Source: Enoplolaimus lenunculus (Eukaryota > Nematoda > Enoplea > Enoplida > Thoracostomopsidae). From it: a stretch of 64,000 bases of DNA. Both the position numbers and the translations under genes were made by a program. The stretch lies in the NCBI GenBank assembly GCA_030248215.1, contig JASANG010001451.1:62001-126000 (forward strand). The letters run 5' to 3'. This document shows positions 12,461 to 23,909 of the stretch, piece by piece. A model generated the notes under the pieces. It saw only the letters and a program-made list of their open reading frames with translations, did no database searches and was not told where the DNA came from. Positions within the stretch are counted from its first letter, which is position 1; each line of letters begins with the position of its first letter.

Positions 12461-13770
12461 CGACGATGCAAAAGATAATTTGCCTTTGAGGTATTAACGC
12501 AATCCCGAGTAATCCGAGAGGTGCTATTGCAGTTAGGCGCTAACAAATGTATTATACCAACAAATTTAAAAGTTACCCACGATTATTTCATTTCACCTAA
12601 AAAACAGAACTCGCACATTCAGCCACATTTGCTACCCAGTCCAGGTTCGTTTTTTAACCTATGACTACAACGCTTATTATAAGCTTAAGCTTAAAAATTG
12701 AGGAAATTAAATTAGAATTTTTATATAAAAATGTTCCATTGTCGTGTGCGAGCGATATTCAAGACTATTTTCGATGCTGTTCTGTACATGGTTATAAGTG
12801 TTTACGAAATTGCTTCCGCAAAAAGAAAGAACTTTATGCCATCTGTTAAATGTTGTTGCTATTCGGAAGTAAATTTTGACCAAAATTAGCTTATAAATTC
12901 AACGTATTCTTCACAAATCAACTATGCATTGTGCGATAGTTTCTTTACAAAATAGTACTATAAATGTAAGTAAAAGAAATGTTTGTTTCAGTATAACTAG
13001 TTGATCTATACGCTAATTTTTTCCAGCAGGGCGTTGGCTTTTACTCTTGCACCTCAGATTTACGCTTAGGCTTCGACTCAAACTTAAGTTTAAGCAGAGT
13101 CTTGTTTATACCTAAGCCTTTCCTTTATGATTTGCCTAGGCCTAAGCCTTAACCTAAAATGACAAATAGGCGTGTTTTCCATTGACTCGGACGAGTAGGC
13201 CGACAACGTTCGAGCGTCGTCAATACTTCTAAGCAAGTTGTTAGCTGGCAGACCTAAACTTTTCACGCTGTAGAAAAAGACACCGAATTGCCGCTTCATT
13301 TAACTCAAAAAGGAAGGGCATAGACAAGTATTTTTAAATACATGTAGCACCCATTACCTTCAGACCAGTGACTGGTGAGGTTAGAACTTTGATCCGCCGC
13401 GGCAGAAATTGGTCAGTTTGAAAACGTATTGCTACCTTAAAATTTGTGACAGCATTTCTAAATTGTAGCATTATTTACTACCAAATTTTCGATCTTCGAT
13501 ACATATACATACATGCGTATGTGTTGATTAAACCAGGTTTCGGCGGTAATTTAGGCAATGAAGTTGAAAACTCCTAAACGGTTCCTAGAATATTTAGCAA
13601 CTTTGTGTTGTGTGATGATAGTTAATTGCATGGGGTGAAGCCAACACTTCCCTACCTGTAGATTGCTCTGGTTATATTGTGCTAAACTGTTCTGTTTTAA
13701 ATATCTATATGTATGTATATATATTTATATATGTATGTATGTATTTCCAAGTCCAAACTGTGTATTTAAC
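12460..13770. other. No gene recognised
   Basis: AT-rich, with a TTAGGC-like tract at 13065-13165 and a TA-rich run at 13700-13745 just left of Helitron A. Confidence 0.5.
13065..13165. repeat. Degenerate TTAGGC/GCCTAA tract
   Basis: TTAGGC-like hexamers on the + strand, then CCTAAGCC on the other strand within 100 bp. Terminal sequences of the MITE are not recognisable. Confidence 0.5.
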
Positions 13771-14357
13771 AACTAGAAAATAATTTCTCAGCACTTGAGC
13801 AACGCGGGATATGTTTCGTATTCTTGTTAAAAGGATAATAACCAGACCCGCATATTCATTTCATGTAACCTAGGAAAATATTAAGGAACACCGGCGTCCG
13901 AAATCATGTTAACTATTAATTCATCTGAAACACGTTGCGGACAGCAAATCTATTTTTAAGGTAAAAGATTTTGGCAAGTTTTGTTACAAGTTATCGGAAA
14001 TTTTGCTTTGCATTCAGGCAAACATCTGTTACTTACAAAAAGAAAATTACAGAAATTTTACTGCCCGCAATATGTTTCAGAAAAATTATAGTTAACATGA
14101 ACTTAGACGCCATTGTTTCTTAATATTTTCCCAAATTACATCAAACAAATGCGCTGGTCTAGTTGCTATCCTTTAAATAAGAATGTGAAACATATCCCAT
14201 GTTGCTCATCCAAGATGTTGCTTAATCCATCAATCTAAACTATAAAACATGAGGACTGATTAAGCTAAACACCCTTTTATATAAATCGTTTGGTTGAAAG
14301 AAACTTGTCCAGACAACAAGCGCCTAACGCTAACCCATGTATTTGTATGAAACGAAG

Positions 14358-14542
14358 CATTGGGGCAAAACAAACCATGGGGGTGACATTGTTCATTGGG
14401 GTGAAACCAACTGTTGGGGTGAAATCAACCGATGGGGTGAAACCAACCTTTGGAGTGAAATCAACTTTTGGGGTGAAACAACCAATTGTTGGGGTGAAAC
14501 CAACCGTTGGGGTGAAACCAACCGTTGGGGTGAACCCAACCG
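14358..14542. repeat. 18-bp minisatellite, about 10 diverged units
   Basis: The same unit as the array at 21718, but shorter and more diverged. It is flanked by the same left (ACAACAAGCGCCTAAC) and right (AAGCTCTATAAAG) sequence. Confidence 0.93.
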
Positions 14543-14725
14543 TAAGCTCTATAAAGCGTACTTATAGAGTTATAACCTTAAAATTACTTAGTAACCGGTA
14601 AAATGTGCTGAACCAAAATGAAAAATTTCGTGCACTTTATGTAACGAATTTTTTACCGTAATTACTGAAGGTCACACACTTTTTTGGTAGTTCGTTTGTC
14701 ACAGATATTTCCTGTCTGATATTTC

Positions 14726-14938
14726 GGCCCATGTAAAGATCAGGGGCGGAACGTTTTTCTGAGGGTCTAGAAAAGAGTAAGATTGAGCTTTAGACTAATT
14801 TTTTGCTTGGCTTAGGCTTATGCTTAGGCTTAGTCTTAACAATATGCTCATTCTTGCGCTTATATTTAGGCTTAAGCTTAGGCATAGGCTTAGGAATATG
14901 CTTATAATACTGTTTCGCCTCTGTTCTTTACATTGGCC
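14726..14938 (+). mobile_element. TTAGGC-bearing MITE, inside Helitron A
   Basis: The ends are GGCCCATGTAAAGATCAGGG and, inverted, GGCCAATGTAAAGAACAG. The duplication GATATTTC is perfect on both sides. The matching place in Helitron B lacks the element, so B is an empty site. The middle holds CTTAGGCTTATG-type runs. An 8-bp duplication points to hAT mobilisation. Confidence 0.92.
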
Positions 14939-15463
14939 GATATTTCTTGAGTACCAACATGCAAACTAAACTGAAAATGTGCACTTGAGATGTGCGAAGC
15001 ATGTATAGAAACACTATCGTGTTCATATGATTACGACGTGTGTATGCACAGTACAAAAACACCTCAACGCTCGTGTGCCCACTTACTTGAGCGCGAAGCT
15101 ACTTTAATTGAGTAGTGATCGTAAAACCCATGTTTGCCGACAGCCTAATATGGTTAGCATCCTGGTTTCAAATTGGATGTTAGATAAAATAGCAAATTTT
15201 CGTGCGGAATTTTGAAATACGATTGTTCAAAACGACAACTCAAACGCAAAAAGAATTAGTTGAAGCTCTAGATTTTATTGACAGTGTTAGCTATAGCTTA
15301 AATTATCAGTTAGTTGATATAAATAATATTAGCACTAATAGCGTTAATCTATTACTAATCACGCCAAAAGTTCATTTAGAATTTTTTGTGAAACTCTACA
15401 AGAAGTCAATACGTATGTACCTGGAAAATACTTTATAAGCAAGGTGTAAAGTAGAAATGAAGA

Positions 15464-15634
15464 CAGGCCCGCTGCCAGCTCACGTTGCTGGGGTCAAGGG
15501 CTGAAAATTTTTTAGGAGGGTCATACAAGGGTTTCCGATTATTTACAAGCAAGTTTAAAACGTTTCTTGGTGAAGCCAAAATTTTTACAGAGGGAGCTGA
15601 GTCGCCTGTGGCCCTCTTTTGGCGACAGGCCGGG
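15464..15634. mobile_element. CAGGCCCGTAGCC-family MITE
   Basis: CAGGCCCGCTGCCAGCTCAC start, ATACAAGGGTTTCC core, GGCGACAGGCC end. Confidence 0.82.
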
Positions 15635-16042
15635 GTCAAAAAATGCCCGGAGTCGCAGATCAACAAAATTTTGTCGGAGCAGAATCGGAGGTGAACCAAA
15701 ATTGAATAGCTGAAATAAATACTGAATTTTCTACCATTGGCAATTATATTTAAAAAGTGGTTATATGAACAATTTTTGTTTGAAACTTTTTTGGAGAAAT
15801 TTTGGCACTTAAATTTCCAAAAATTGCTCCAAAGGTAAAATACAAACGCACCAAACAGCATAAAACTTTTGTGAAAAATACAAATATTTCAGTGTGTCTC
15901 CAAAACATCGTGGTTCCATTTACAAAGCTTGAACTCAGCGTTTTTCTGCAAAATACTTAGTAAAATATAATTGTTTAGATGGCAAAACTACTCTTACCCT
16001 GTAAAAAGTTGAATTATAGCTGAACTAAACTTGAATAAGAGT

Positions 16043-16171
16043 TTAACCCTTTCTGACAAAAATATGTTCATATTCATATGGGATGTAATCTCCGGGTAAG
16101 ATTCGATCCCCAGTCTCACGAGTGGGAGTTGTACTTAGTTGCTTATAGTATACTCTATGAGTGAGAGGGTT
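16043..16171. mobile_element. TTTAACCC-ended MITE, short form
   Basis: TTTAACCCTTTCTGACAAAA start and TCTATGAGTGAGAGGGTTAA end, with GATTCGATCCCCAG in the middle, a remnant of the tRNA-like B box. The right-end sequence recurs at 36381-36421. Confidence 0.6.
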
Positions 16172-16210
16172 AAATCTTAAATGGTTTGACGGACAAACCA
16201 AACTATAACT

Positions 16211-16262
16211 TTAAGTTTAATTTGAACTAACATATTTTAAGTTTAATTTAAACTAACATATT
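16211..16262. repeat. 26-bp tandem repeat, two units
   Basis: TTAAGTTTAATTTGAACTAA plus CATATT, repeated once with a single base change; a third partial unit follows. Confidence 0.8.
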
Positions 16263-16264
16263 TT

Positions 16265-16735
16265 TAAGTTTAGAGCAAGTTTAAGCTAAACTTATTTTTG
16301 GTTTAAGATATAAGTACTGCGCAGAAATTATACAGTTTTTCGAATTCATTAGGCTTAGATTAAACTAAAACATGCCGGATTTCGAATGAGTTTAAGCGTA
16401 ACCTACCAGTTAGTGTAATTAATCTGGAAATTTACGCAGTTTAATTCTGCTGGATTAGCTTGTGCTTAAATAGATTTAGCTTACGGTTTTAGAGCGAGAA
16501 ATTAGTTCACTCTCTGTCTGCTGCAGGTTACAGCACAACATTATGTAACCAAAATTCAACTAAATTAATATTTGCCAGATTGCTATTCGGTTTACCCTCG
16601 TCGCTTTGAAAGGCTCAGACCTGGTGTAGCTGTGAAATCTGTTCGACGAAAGCAATAAAAGCGTTGCCGAGATAGACGTGAATACATTGCAACTATTTAT
16701 TAATATATTATACCTATAAATTTTCGTGGTCGGGA
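16265..16735. other. No gene recognised
   Basis: AT-rich; repeated AGTTTAAGCTAAAC-like words continue the 26-bp repeat loosely. Nothing else assigned. Confidence 0.45.
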
Positions 16736-16736
16736 C

Positions 16737-16897
16737 GGGCCCATAGGCAGAAGCGGGCCAGTGGGGCTCAGCACCCTTTGAAGAATTCTACTCCCCTAGA
16801 AACGTTTCAGCCGTGTTTGTAAACTCATCGAAATCCCTTGTATGTCCCTCCTGAAAAATGTATAGCCACCCTGGCCACGTGACCTGGCTACGAGCCT
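16737..16897. mobile_element. CAGGCCCGTAGCC-family MITE
   Basis: GGGCCCATAGGCAG start, CTTGTATGTCCCTCCTGAAA core, GTGACCTGGCTACGAGCCTG end. Confidence 0.8.
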
Positions 16898-17537
16898 GTG
16901 TCGGGACCGCGGAAAACCCGTTTTAGTAACCGTTTAAAGTAGCAATTTATACATTTGTTTGGAATGTAATACCCTAGATTAAGCCGTACCAACCGCGTTC
17001 TTTGCCAGACGGCTGGGACGTATACACTGCGAGGCATGGAATACCACCGAAGTATTTTTTGAAAAGACAAAAATGGTTCTTTTACGAGGTTTAAATAAGA
17101 TGCTTAATTAATAGTTGAAACAAATTTCCTGGCTCTTTTCTGGCTCATACGCTCGCGTAAAACAACGTTTAAATACTGTTCTTACCCCCGAATTGAAGTG
17201 TTGAATTAGTCATCGTCGTACAGTTAGCAATAACATATATCCGTGTCTCGCGGAAAGCCAATCAGTATAAAAAACATTCAATTAAATAGGGTGATTATGG
17301 CCTGAGTGACTCTGAAATCGCAAAATAGTGGGTTCGCATCAATACCAAACGGTTCTGAAAACATCACGAACCTGTGCAAAGTAAACAATCTACTGTGATA
17401 CATACGTTAGTTTTAATTTCTGTAAACTAGTGATGATCCGTGGCCAGAAAAAGCAGAGAGGTTAATCCTCGTAGAAGGATTTTCGTCCCCCCTCCAGGAT
17501 AAGATTTGATCTCAATTGTGAATATTACAGAATCATC

Positions 17538-17911
17538 CAGTGGCGGATCGAGAAATTTCTGACGAGGGGTGGCCTGGCAAAAGTTGTGAAACGCATTTTT
17601 TATCGCATGCTATATATGAGCCAATTTTCTGACTGATAAAACTAGTACAATAGGGACCTTACCATTTTATCACAAAAAGTTTTGTGATGGTGGGCGTACA
17701 CACCAGGCCTGTAGCCAGCTCACCTTGCTAGGGAGGCTAAAAAATTTTCAGGATGGGCATTCAAGGGTTTTTAATGACTTGCAAACAAAGTTTACAATTT
17801 TCTAAGGGGAGCCAAAATTTTTCCAGAGGGGAGCTGAGCCCCCCATGGTTCCCTCTTGGCTACGGGCCCGGCGTACACGCCCCCTACCGCCCACTGGATC
17901 CACTAGTGGCA
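17538..17911. mobile_element. CAGTGGCGGATCGAG element, split by a nested MITE
   Basis: CAGTGGCGGATCGAGAAATT at the left and CCACTGGATCCACTAGTGG at the right. The motif GGACCTTACCATTTTATCAC links it to the copies at 24946 and 26030. A second MITE (17704-17872) lies within. Confidence 0.6.
17704..17872. mobile_element. CAGGCCCGTAGCC-family MITE with target duplication
   Basis: CAGGCCTGTAGCCAGCTCAC start and TTGGCTACGGGCCCGG end. Flanks GTACACAC and GTACACGC match at 7 of 8, pointing to the hAT superfamily for this family. Confidence 0.88.
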
Positions 17912-18064
17912 CCGTATCGTAGGCAATTTCTGAATTTTATACCCAACATATGTTGTGCCGGCTGCGAGAAAGAAACTACATATAGTTCAAGACAAAGTTA
18001 TAATACACTATAATAAATTGTATCGGAGTAGATTACACTTTACACGATCACCACTTACGTTCCC

Positions 18065-18251
18065 CGCCCACGCACGGCGGCCCGCTGCCCCACCCCCCCC
18101 AAAAACACACCCCAACCCACCAACCCACCCATACCCATACCCAACCCACAAACACATCCATACCCCCCCCACACCAAACTAAAAATAAAACCAAAAAATA
18201 AAAATACATCCCAACAAAAAAAAAAAAAAAAAAAAAAATAAAAAAAAAATA
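18065..18251. repeat. C-rich then A-rich low-complexity tract without G
   Basis: From 18088 to 18251 there is no G on the + strand. Runs of CCCA and CCCATAC-type repeats pass into poly(A). It could be real low-complexity DNA or a sequencing artefact. Confidence 0.85.
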
Positions 18252-18669
18252 GTAATTTGCAAGATAAACAACCGTAAACTTTTTATACTTTGTTTTATAT
18301 TTGCAGAAATATTATTAAAGACAGCTGTAAAAACTCAAAAACACCAGAAAAGGTGGTGTTTTTTTCAATTAAAGTTGATTAAAAGCGTCACTTCTGTATC
18401 AAATGGTCAATTGTGGAACTTTAATGAATGATTTTCAATGAGTTTCGTATATGCAAAATTTTGACACTTAAGATAAATTGAATGCTAACGGATTGTTGTC
18501 GATCGGAATTTTAGCTCCTGCAAATAAGACCTGGAGTGCATATTGAAATGTAGAATCAGGGCTAATATTCTACAATATGTGCAGCATCTATACCAAGTTT
18601 GCAATAGGTTTCCAAATCGCAGAACTACGGCAGCTACAGAAGTCAAACTCTGCTACACAAGTAAGCGTA

Positions 18670-19115
18670 CTGTATTGACCCGAATAAGAGGGGGGTGATA
18701 AGAGGGGGTCCCCACGTTGAGTCCGAATCAATAGGAGTCCGTATCCCTAATAAGAGTCCGTAAGCGGATAGAGTCCCTAAACCCTAATTAGAGTTCATAA
18801 ATGTCAATTAACCCTAATTGTAGCGAATAAATGACTCCAGGACCAAACAATTTGATTTCGAAACTTTAAAACGTACTTAAGTTTTGGAAGTACATTCCTA
18901 AGTTTAACCTTGTATTATCGCTCAAGCTATTGACACAAGACAAATAAACGTTTAATTTAACGGATAATTGCAGTACCGGATATACAATCAGTAACGAAGG
19001 GCGGCGGAGCGTGGGTTAAAAATAAATAAAACAGTCCGTAACCGAATCACAAGGGGGGTACCCTCTGGAGAGGCCAAATAAATATCAGTCCCCCCTCTTA
19101 TTCGGGTCACTACAG
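18670..19115 (-). mobile_element. CTGTAGTGACCC-type MITE, most complete copy
   Basis: 446 bp with long inverted ends (CTGTATTGACCCGAATAAGA) and TA on both sides. It is in the opposite orientation to the copies at 6307 and 8623. Confidence 0.93.
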
Positions 19116-19422
19116 TAATGAATTGCGAATAATGTGCTAAATGTCGAAGTTCTCGATCGGCTGGTTTAATATGTGACTTATCTTGAATTGGTGATAGGTG
19201 CTACATACATTTGAGAATATGGGCAAACGTTCGAAATACATGAAGGAAACTAGAGAGTGCTATTTGTTTTATTGCCGTTAATACGTTCTGATGTACGTCA
19301 ACAATAAACGCCTGTTTCTGTTAGATAATTTTTGCTTTAATGATCTTCAATGCCGACAGCTTATGGTTTCAAAAAATTGTACAACCGAAATTGGCGTTTT
19401 TTAAAACATTTTTAATACCTTC

Positions 19423-19540
19423 GCGGGCCCGTAGCCAAGGACATCCAGATCCCCATTAGAAAATTTTCAACCTTGCTTGTAAGTCATCGAAAATCCTTGT
19501 ATGCCCATTCCGAAAAATGTTTAGCCCCCTTACGGGCCTG
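19423..19540. mobile_element. CAGGCCCGTAGCC-family MITE, internally shortened
   Basis: GGGCCCGTAGCCAAGG start and TACGGGCCTG end; the AGCAAGGTGAGCTGG block is missing. Confidence 0.8.
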
Positions 19541-19857
19541 ATCCTACGCTTTTTCGGGCGAGGAGAGGGATGGTACAACGGCCAGAAGGTACGAACACCT
19601 GGAAATAAAATGATAAACAGCGCTACTCAAAATGCAAACATATGTATCAAGTAAAATAACGAAAGTTGGTCAACTTTATCCGCCAAATTTGGTGTGGACG
19701 TCTCAGTCGAAGAATTTGACCATCCACATCGAAGAATTTGACCATCCACAATCAACATTTGTCAATTGGGAAGTAGAATACATCAGTGTTTCGGTCAACC
19801 TTTTGCATATAACTTTGTTTTGTAGATACTTTAGCATTGCTGTTGTCGATAGTCAAA

Positions 19858-20029
19858 CCAGACGTGTAGCCAGTTCACCTTGCTAGAGGCGCTAAACATT
19901 TTTCAGTAAAGGTATACAAGAGTTTTTGATAACTCGCAAGCAAGGTTGAAAATGTTCTAAACGGGGGCCGAAAATTTCCCAGGTTTGCTACGCTCCCTGT
20001 CTCCTGGCCCTCTCTGTCTGCAAGCCCGA
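19858..20029. mobile_element. CAGGCCCGTAGCC-family MITE, diverged
   Basis: CAGACGTGTAGCCAGTTCAC start, CTCGCAAGCAAGGTTGAAAA core, CAAGCCCGAG end. Confidence 0.75.
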
Positions 20030-20518
20030 GTCAATCTAAGTTTTTCTATAAACTAAAGTGTAGGTAATACGTGAGTTAGGGGGGGCGTAGCTAATAGTAT
20101 AGAATCGTTTAAAAAATTTCAACGAGTGAACGTAGCGAGCGGTGAAAATTTCATTGCGCTGCAGGATTACACATCAGGTTGTATCAAATCATGTAAAAAT
20201 GTATTTTATCGTCTATCCATAATTTTGACGGATATTTGCATTAGTGGCGTGTGCAAGGATTCGGATAGGGATAGAGTAGATGTAACATCTCCCGAAATTT
20301 CTCTTAAAACAAAAAACAATCACTTTTAACCGACTTTAGAATGACCTTGTGAATTTTAGCGGTTGAAAATTTTTTGATTCGTTGAGATTATGCCAATCCG
20401 AACTGAAAACCTCGCTTCGCAACTGCTCTTTCTGTGTACGAGCCTGACTTCAATATGTACCTAGTTGAACTGGCTGAACATGGTAAAACTGTCATGCCGT
20501 TGTTACTTTTTAGGTAAC

Positions 20519-20699
<181 letters not shown>

Positions 20700-21555
20700 C
20701 TAGAAAAAATTGCTCAGCACTTGAGCAGCATGGGATATGCTTCATATTCCTATTAAAAGGATAGTAACTAGACCAGCACATTCGTTCGATGTAACCTGGA
20801 AAAATATTAAGAAACAATGGCGTCCAAAATCATGTTGACTATTAATTCTTCTGAAACATATTGCAGATAGCAAATCTATTTTATGTTGAAAGTTTTTGGC
20901 GGATTTATTAGGCATTTTAAGAAATTTCTTAGATAATGGCAGGGTTACAGAGACATGGCTGAAGTATAATGATCTTGCTTTTGCCAGATTAATCGATGCT
21001 GCCAGAATACGGTGAGAATTTTGATCCTCTAGTCGTGACTATACAGTGAAACAAATAACTTAGCAGGGAAATGCGCATTTATAGATTTCTACCTGTAAAC
21101 TTGTTTGTTTGTCACTAAGGTTAAAAGGCGGGTAAAGTCAAGAGTCGTTTTTAAAGCATCAATTGTGAGTCATTTTGTGACGCCTTGTTTAATAAAGTAT
21201 CTAACAAAATTGGTCATCAGTACTCTAACTCCCCAATTATGTCGCCATACAGTGTTCTTGTGGAATTCAATTAACTATGTTAATAGAGAGCCCAAGGTGA
21301 GTTTAGTACGTTCATGTAGAAAACTTCAATACACATTTAAAGCAAAACATTTGTTTCTTACAAAAGAAAATTACAAACATTTTGCTATCCGCAATATGTT
21401 TCAGAAGAATTAATAGTCAACATGATTTTGGACGCCATTGTTTCTTAATATTTTTCCAGGTTACATCGAACGAATGTGCTGGTCTAGTTACTATCCTTTT
21501 AATAGGAATATGAAGCATATCCCATGCTGCTCAAGTGCTGAGCAATTTTTTCTAG
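20700..21555. repeat. Inverted repeat with 178-bp arms inside Helitron B
   Basis: Arms 20700-20877 and 21378-21555 are inverse copies with about one mismatch. Both end in CTAGAAAAAATTGCTCAGCA. The spacer is about 500 bp with no recognised gene. Confidence 0.93.
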
Positions 21556-21717
21556 TTTCAACCGCTTTACCAAGCTGCTGATTAATCCATCAATCTGAAC
21601 TAAGAAAAAATGAGAAGACTGATTAAACTAAATACGGAGTTTCAATAAATCGTTTGCATGACAGAAACTTTTATCCTGACAACAAGCGCCTAACCAACAT
21701 ATTTGTGTAAAACCAAG

Positions 21718-23478
21718 CATTGGGGAGAAACCGACCGTTGGGGTGAAACCAACCGTTGGGGTGAAACCAACCGTTGGGGTGATACCAACCGTTGGGGTGA
21801 AACCAACCGTTGGGGTGATACCAACCGTTGGGGTGATACCAACCGTTGGTCCCCGGGGGAACGACTTGGGGTGAAACCAACCGTTGGGGTGAACCACTGT
21901 GGGGCCCCGGCCGTTGGGGTGAAACCAACCGTTTGGTTGATACCAACCGTTGGGGTGAAACCAACCGTTGGGGTGAAACCAACCGTTGGGGTGAAACCAA
22001 CCATTGGGGTGAAACCAACCGTTGGGGTGAAACCAACCGTTGGGGTGAAACCAACCGTTGGGGTGAAACAAACCGTTGGGGCAAAACCAACCGTTGGGGT
22101 GAAACCAACCGTAGGGGTGAAACCAACCGTGACGTTGAAACCAACCGTTGGGGTGAAACCAACAGTTGGGGTGAAACCAACCGTTGGGGTGAAACCAACC
22201 GTTGGGGTGAAACCAACCGTTGGGGTGAAACCAACCGTTGGGGTGAAACCAACCGTTGGGGTGAAACCAACCGTTGGGGTGAAACCAACCGTTGGGGTGA
22301 AACCAACCGTTGGGGTGAAACCAACCGTTGGGGTGAAACCAACCGTTGGGGTGAAACCGACTGTTGGGGTAAAACCGACCGTTGGGATGAAACCGACTGT
22401 TGGGGTGAAACTAACAGTTGGGGTGAAACCGACTGTTGGGGTGAAACCAACCGTTGGGGTGAAACCGATTGTTGGGGTGAAACCAACCGTTTGGGTGAAA
22501 CCAACTGTTGGGGTGAAACCAACCGTTGGGGTGAAACCAACTGTTGGGGTGAAACCAACTGTTGGGGTGAAACCAACCGTTGGGGTGAAATCAATCGTTG
22601 GGGTGAAACCAACCGTGCGGGTGAAACCAACCGTTGGGGTGAAACTAACCGTTGCGCTGAAACCAACCGTTGGGGTAAAACCAATCATTGGGGTGAAACC
22701 AACCGTTGGGGGAAACCAACCGTTGGGGTGAAACCAACCGTTGGGGTGATACCAACCGCTGGGGTGAAACCGACTGTTGGGGTAAAACCGACCGTTGGGA
22801 TGAAACCGACTGTTGGGGTGAAACTAACAGTTGGGGTGAAACCGACTGTTGGGGTGAAACCAACCGTTGGGGTGAAACCGATTGTTGGGGTGAAACCAAC
22901 CGTTTGGGTGAAACCAACTGTTGGGGTGAAACCAACCGTTGGGGTGAAACCAACCGTTGGGGTGAAATCAATCGTTGGGGTGAAACCAACCGTGCGGGTG
23001 AAACCAACCGTTGGGGTGAAACTAACCGTTGCGCTGAAACCAACCGTTGGGGTAAAACCAATCATTGGGGTGAAACCAACGGTTGGGGTGAAACCAACCG
23101 TTGGGTTGAAACTAACCGTTGGGTTGAAACCAACCGTTGGGGTGAAACCAACCGTTGGGGTGAAACCAACCGTTTGGGGTGAAACCAACTGTTGGGGTGA
23201 AACCAACCGTTGGGGTGAAACCAACCGTTGGTGTGAAAACAACTGTTGGGGTGAAACCAACCGTTGGGGTGAAACCAACTGTTGGGGTGAAACCAACCGT
23301 TGTGGTGAAACCAACCGTTGGGTTGAAACCGACTGTTGGAGTGAAACCAACCGTTGAGGTGAAACCGACTGTTGGAGTGAAACTAACCGTTGGGGTGAAA
23401 CCAACCGTTGCGGTGAAACCGACTGTTGGGGTGAAACCAATCGTTGGGGTGAAACCGACAGTTGGGATGAAACCAACC
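21718..23478. repeat. 18-bp minisatellite, about 98 units
   Basis: The unit is GTTGGGGTGAAACCAACC with point variants. Eighteen bases are six codons, so long frames (WGETNR, VGVKPT, TPTVGF and QRLVSP types) open in several frames of both strands without implying a protein. A block at about 22357-22700 recurs at about 22769-23070 with the same variants, minus two units. CCAAC-c-GTTGG within the unit can pair. Confidence 0.97.
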
Positions 23479-23782
23479 ACAAGCTCTATAAAGTGGTGAA
23501 AGTTACAACCGTTAAATTACATAGCTAACGGGAAAAAAGTGCTGAACCAAAATGGAAAATTTCGTGCACTTTCTGTAACGAGTTTTTTGACCGTAACTAC
23601 TGAAGGCCACGCTCTTTTCGCAAACCCTTTGGTACAGATATTCCCGACGGACCAGTGTACCAGTGTACAAAATTTAAACGAAATAGGTCTGCTATTACTT
23701 GAGTACCAACATGCAAACTTAACTGAAAATACGCACTTGAGAAGCGCGAACCATATATATGAACACTATCGTGTTCATATGA

Positions 23783-23905
23783 TTATTATTATTATTATTA
23801 TTATTGTTATTGTTGTTGTTGTCGTTATTATTATTATTATCATTATTATTATTATTGTTATTATTATTGTTATTGTTATTATTATTGTTATTGTTGTTCT
23901 TGTCT
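23783..23905. repeat. (ATT/GTT)n microsatellite, right part of a split locus
   Basis: TTA triplets with GTT interruptions, directly abutting the Helitron B start. It probably was continuous with the array ending at 20699. Confidence 0.97.
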
Positions 23906-23909
23906 CTAC

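Larger units (their letters stand above)
13773..15030 (-). mobile_element. Non-autonomous Helitron, copy A
   Basis: Read on the minus strand it starts TCATATGAACACGATAGTGT after an A. It ends with the hairpin CTCA-AGTGC-TGAG, then a short A/T stretch and CTAG, before a T. These are the classical Helitron signals (5' TC, 3' hairpin then CTRR, A|T target, no duplication). Inside are a short 18-bp minisatellite (14358-14542) and an inverted copy of the 3' end near 14050-14213. A TTAGGC-type MITE at 14726-14938 inserted later. No Rep/helicase frame was seen. Confidence 0.75.
20700..23782 (-). mobile_element. Non-autonomous Helitron, copy B, with large minisatellite
   Basis: It has the same ends as copy A: TCATATGAACACGATAGTGT after A, and hairpin GCTCA-AGTGC-TGAGC followed by a T-rich spacer and CTAG before T. 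The last 178 bp are also present inverted inside (21378-21555). The central array of about 98 units makes up over half of it. Flanking DNA on both sides is ATT/GTT microsatellite, so the insertion split one array at an A|T step. No coding capacity was recognised. Confidence 0.78.

Noticed and set aside
17290-17350. tRNA-like sequence with GTGGGTTCGCATC
   Set aside because: Both boxes are degraded and no cloverleaf pairing is visible.
21718-23478. CRISPR-like array
   Set aside because: The units are contiguous with no unique spacers, and the genome is animal.
21628-23499. Long open frames (up to 503 codons) encoding WGETNR, VGVKPT, QRLVSP or TPTVGF repeats
   Set aside because: The 18-bp unit keeps several frames open on both strands at once. 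There is no signal peptide, splice context or unique domain, and the array lies inside a Helitron.
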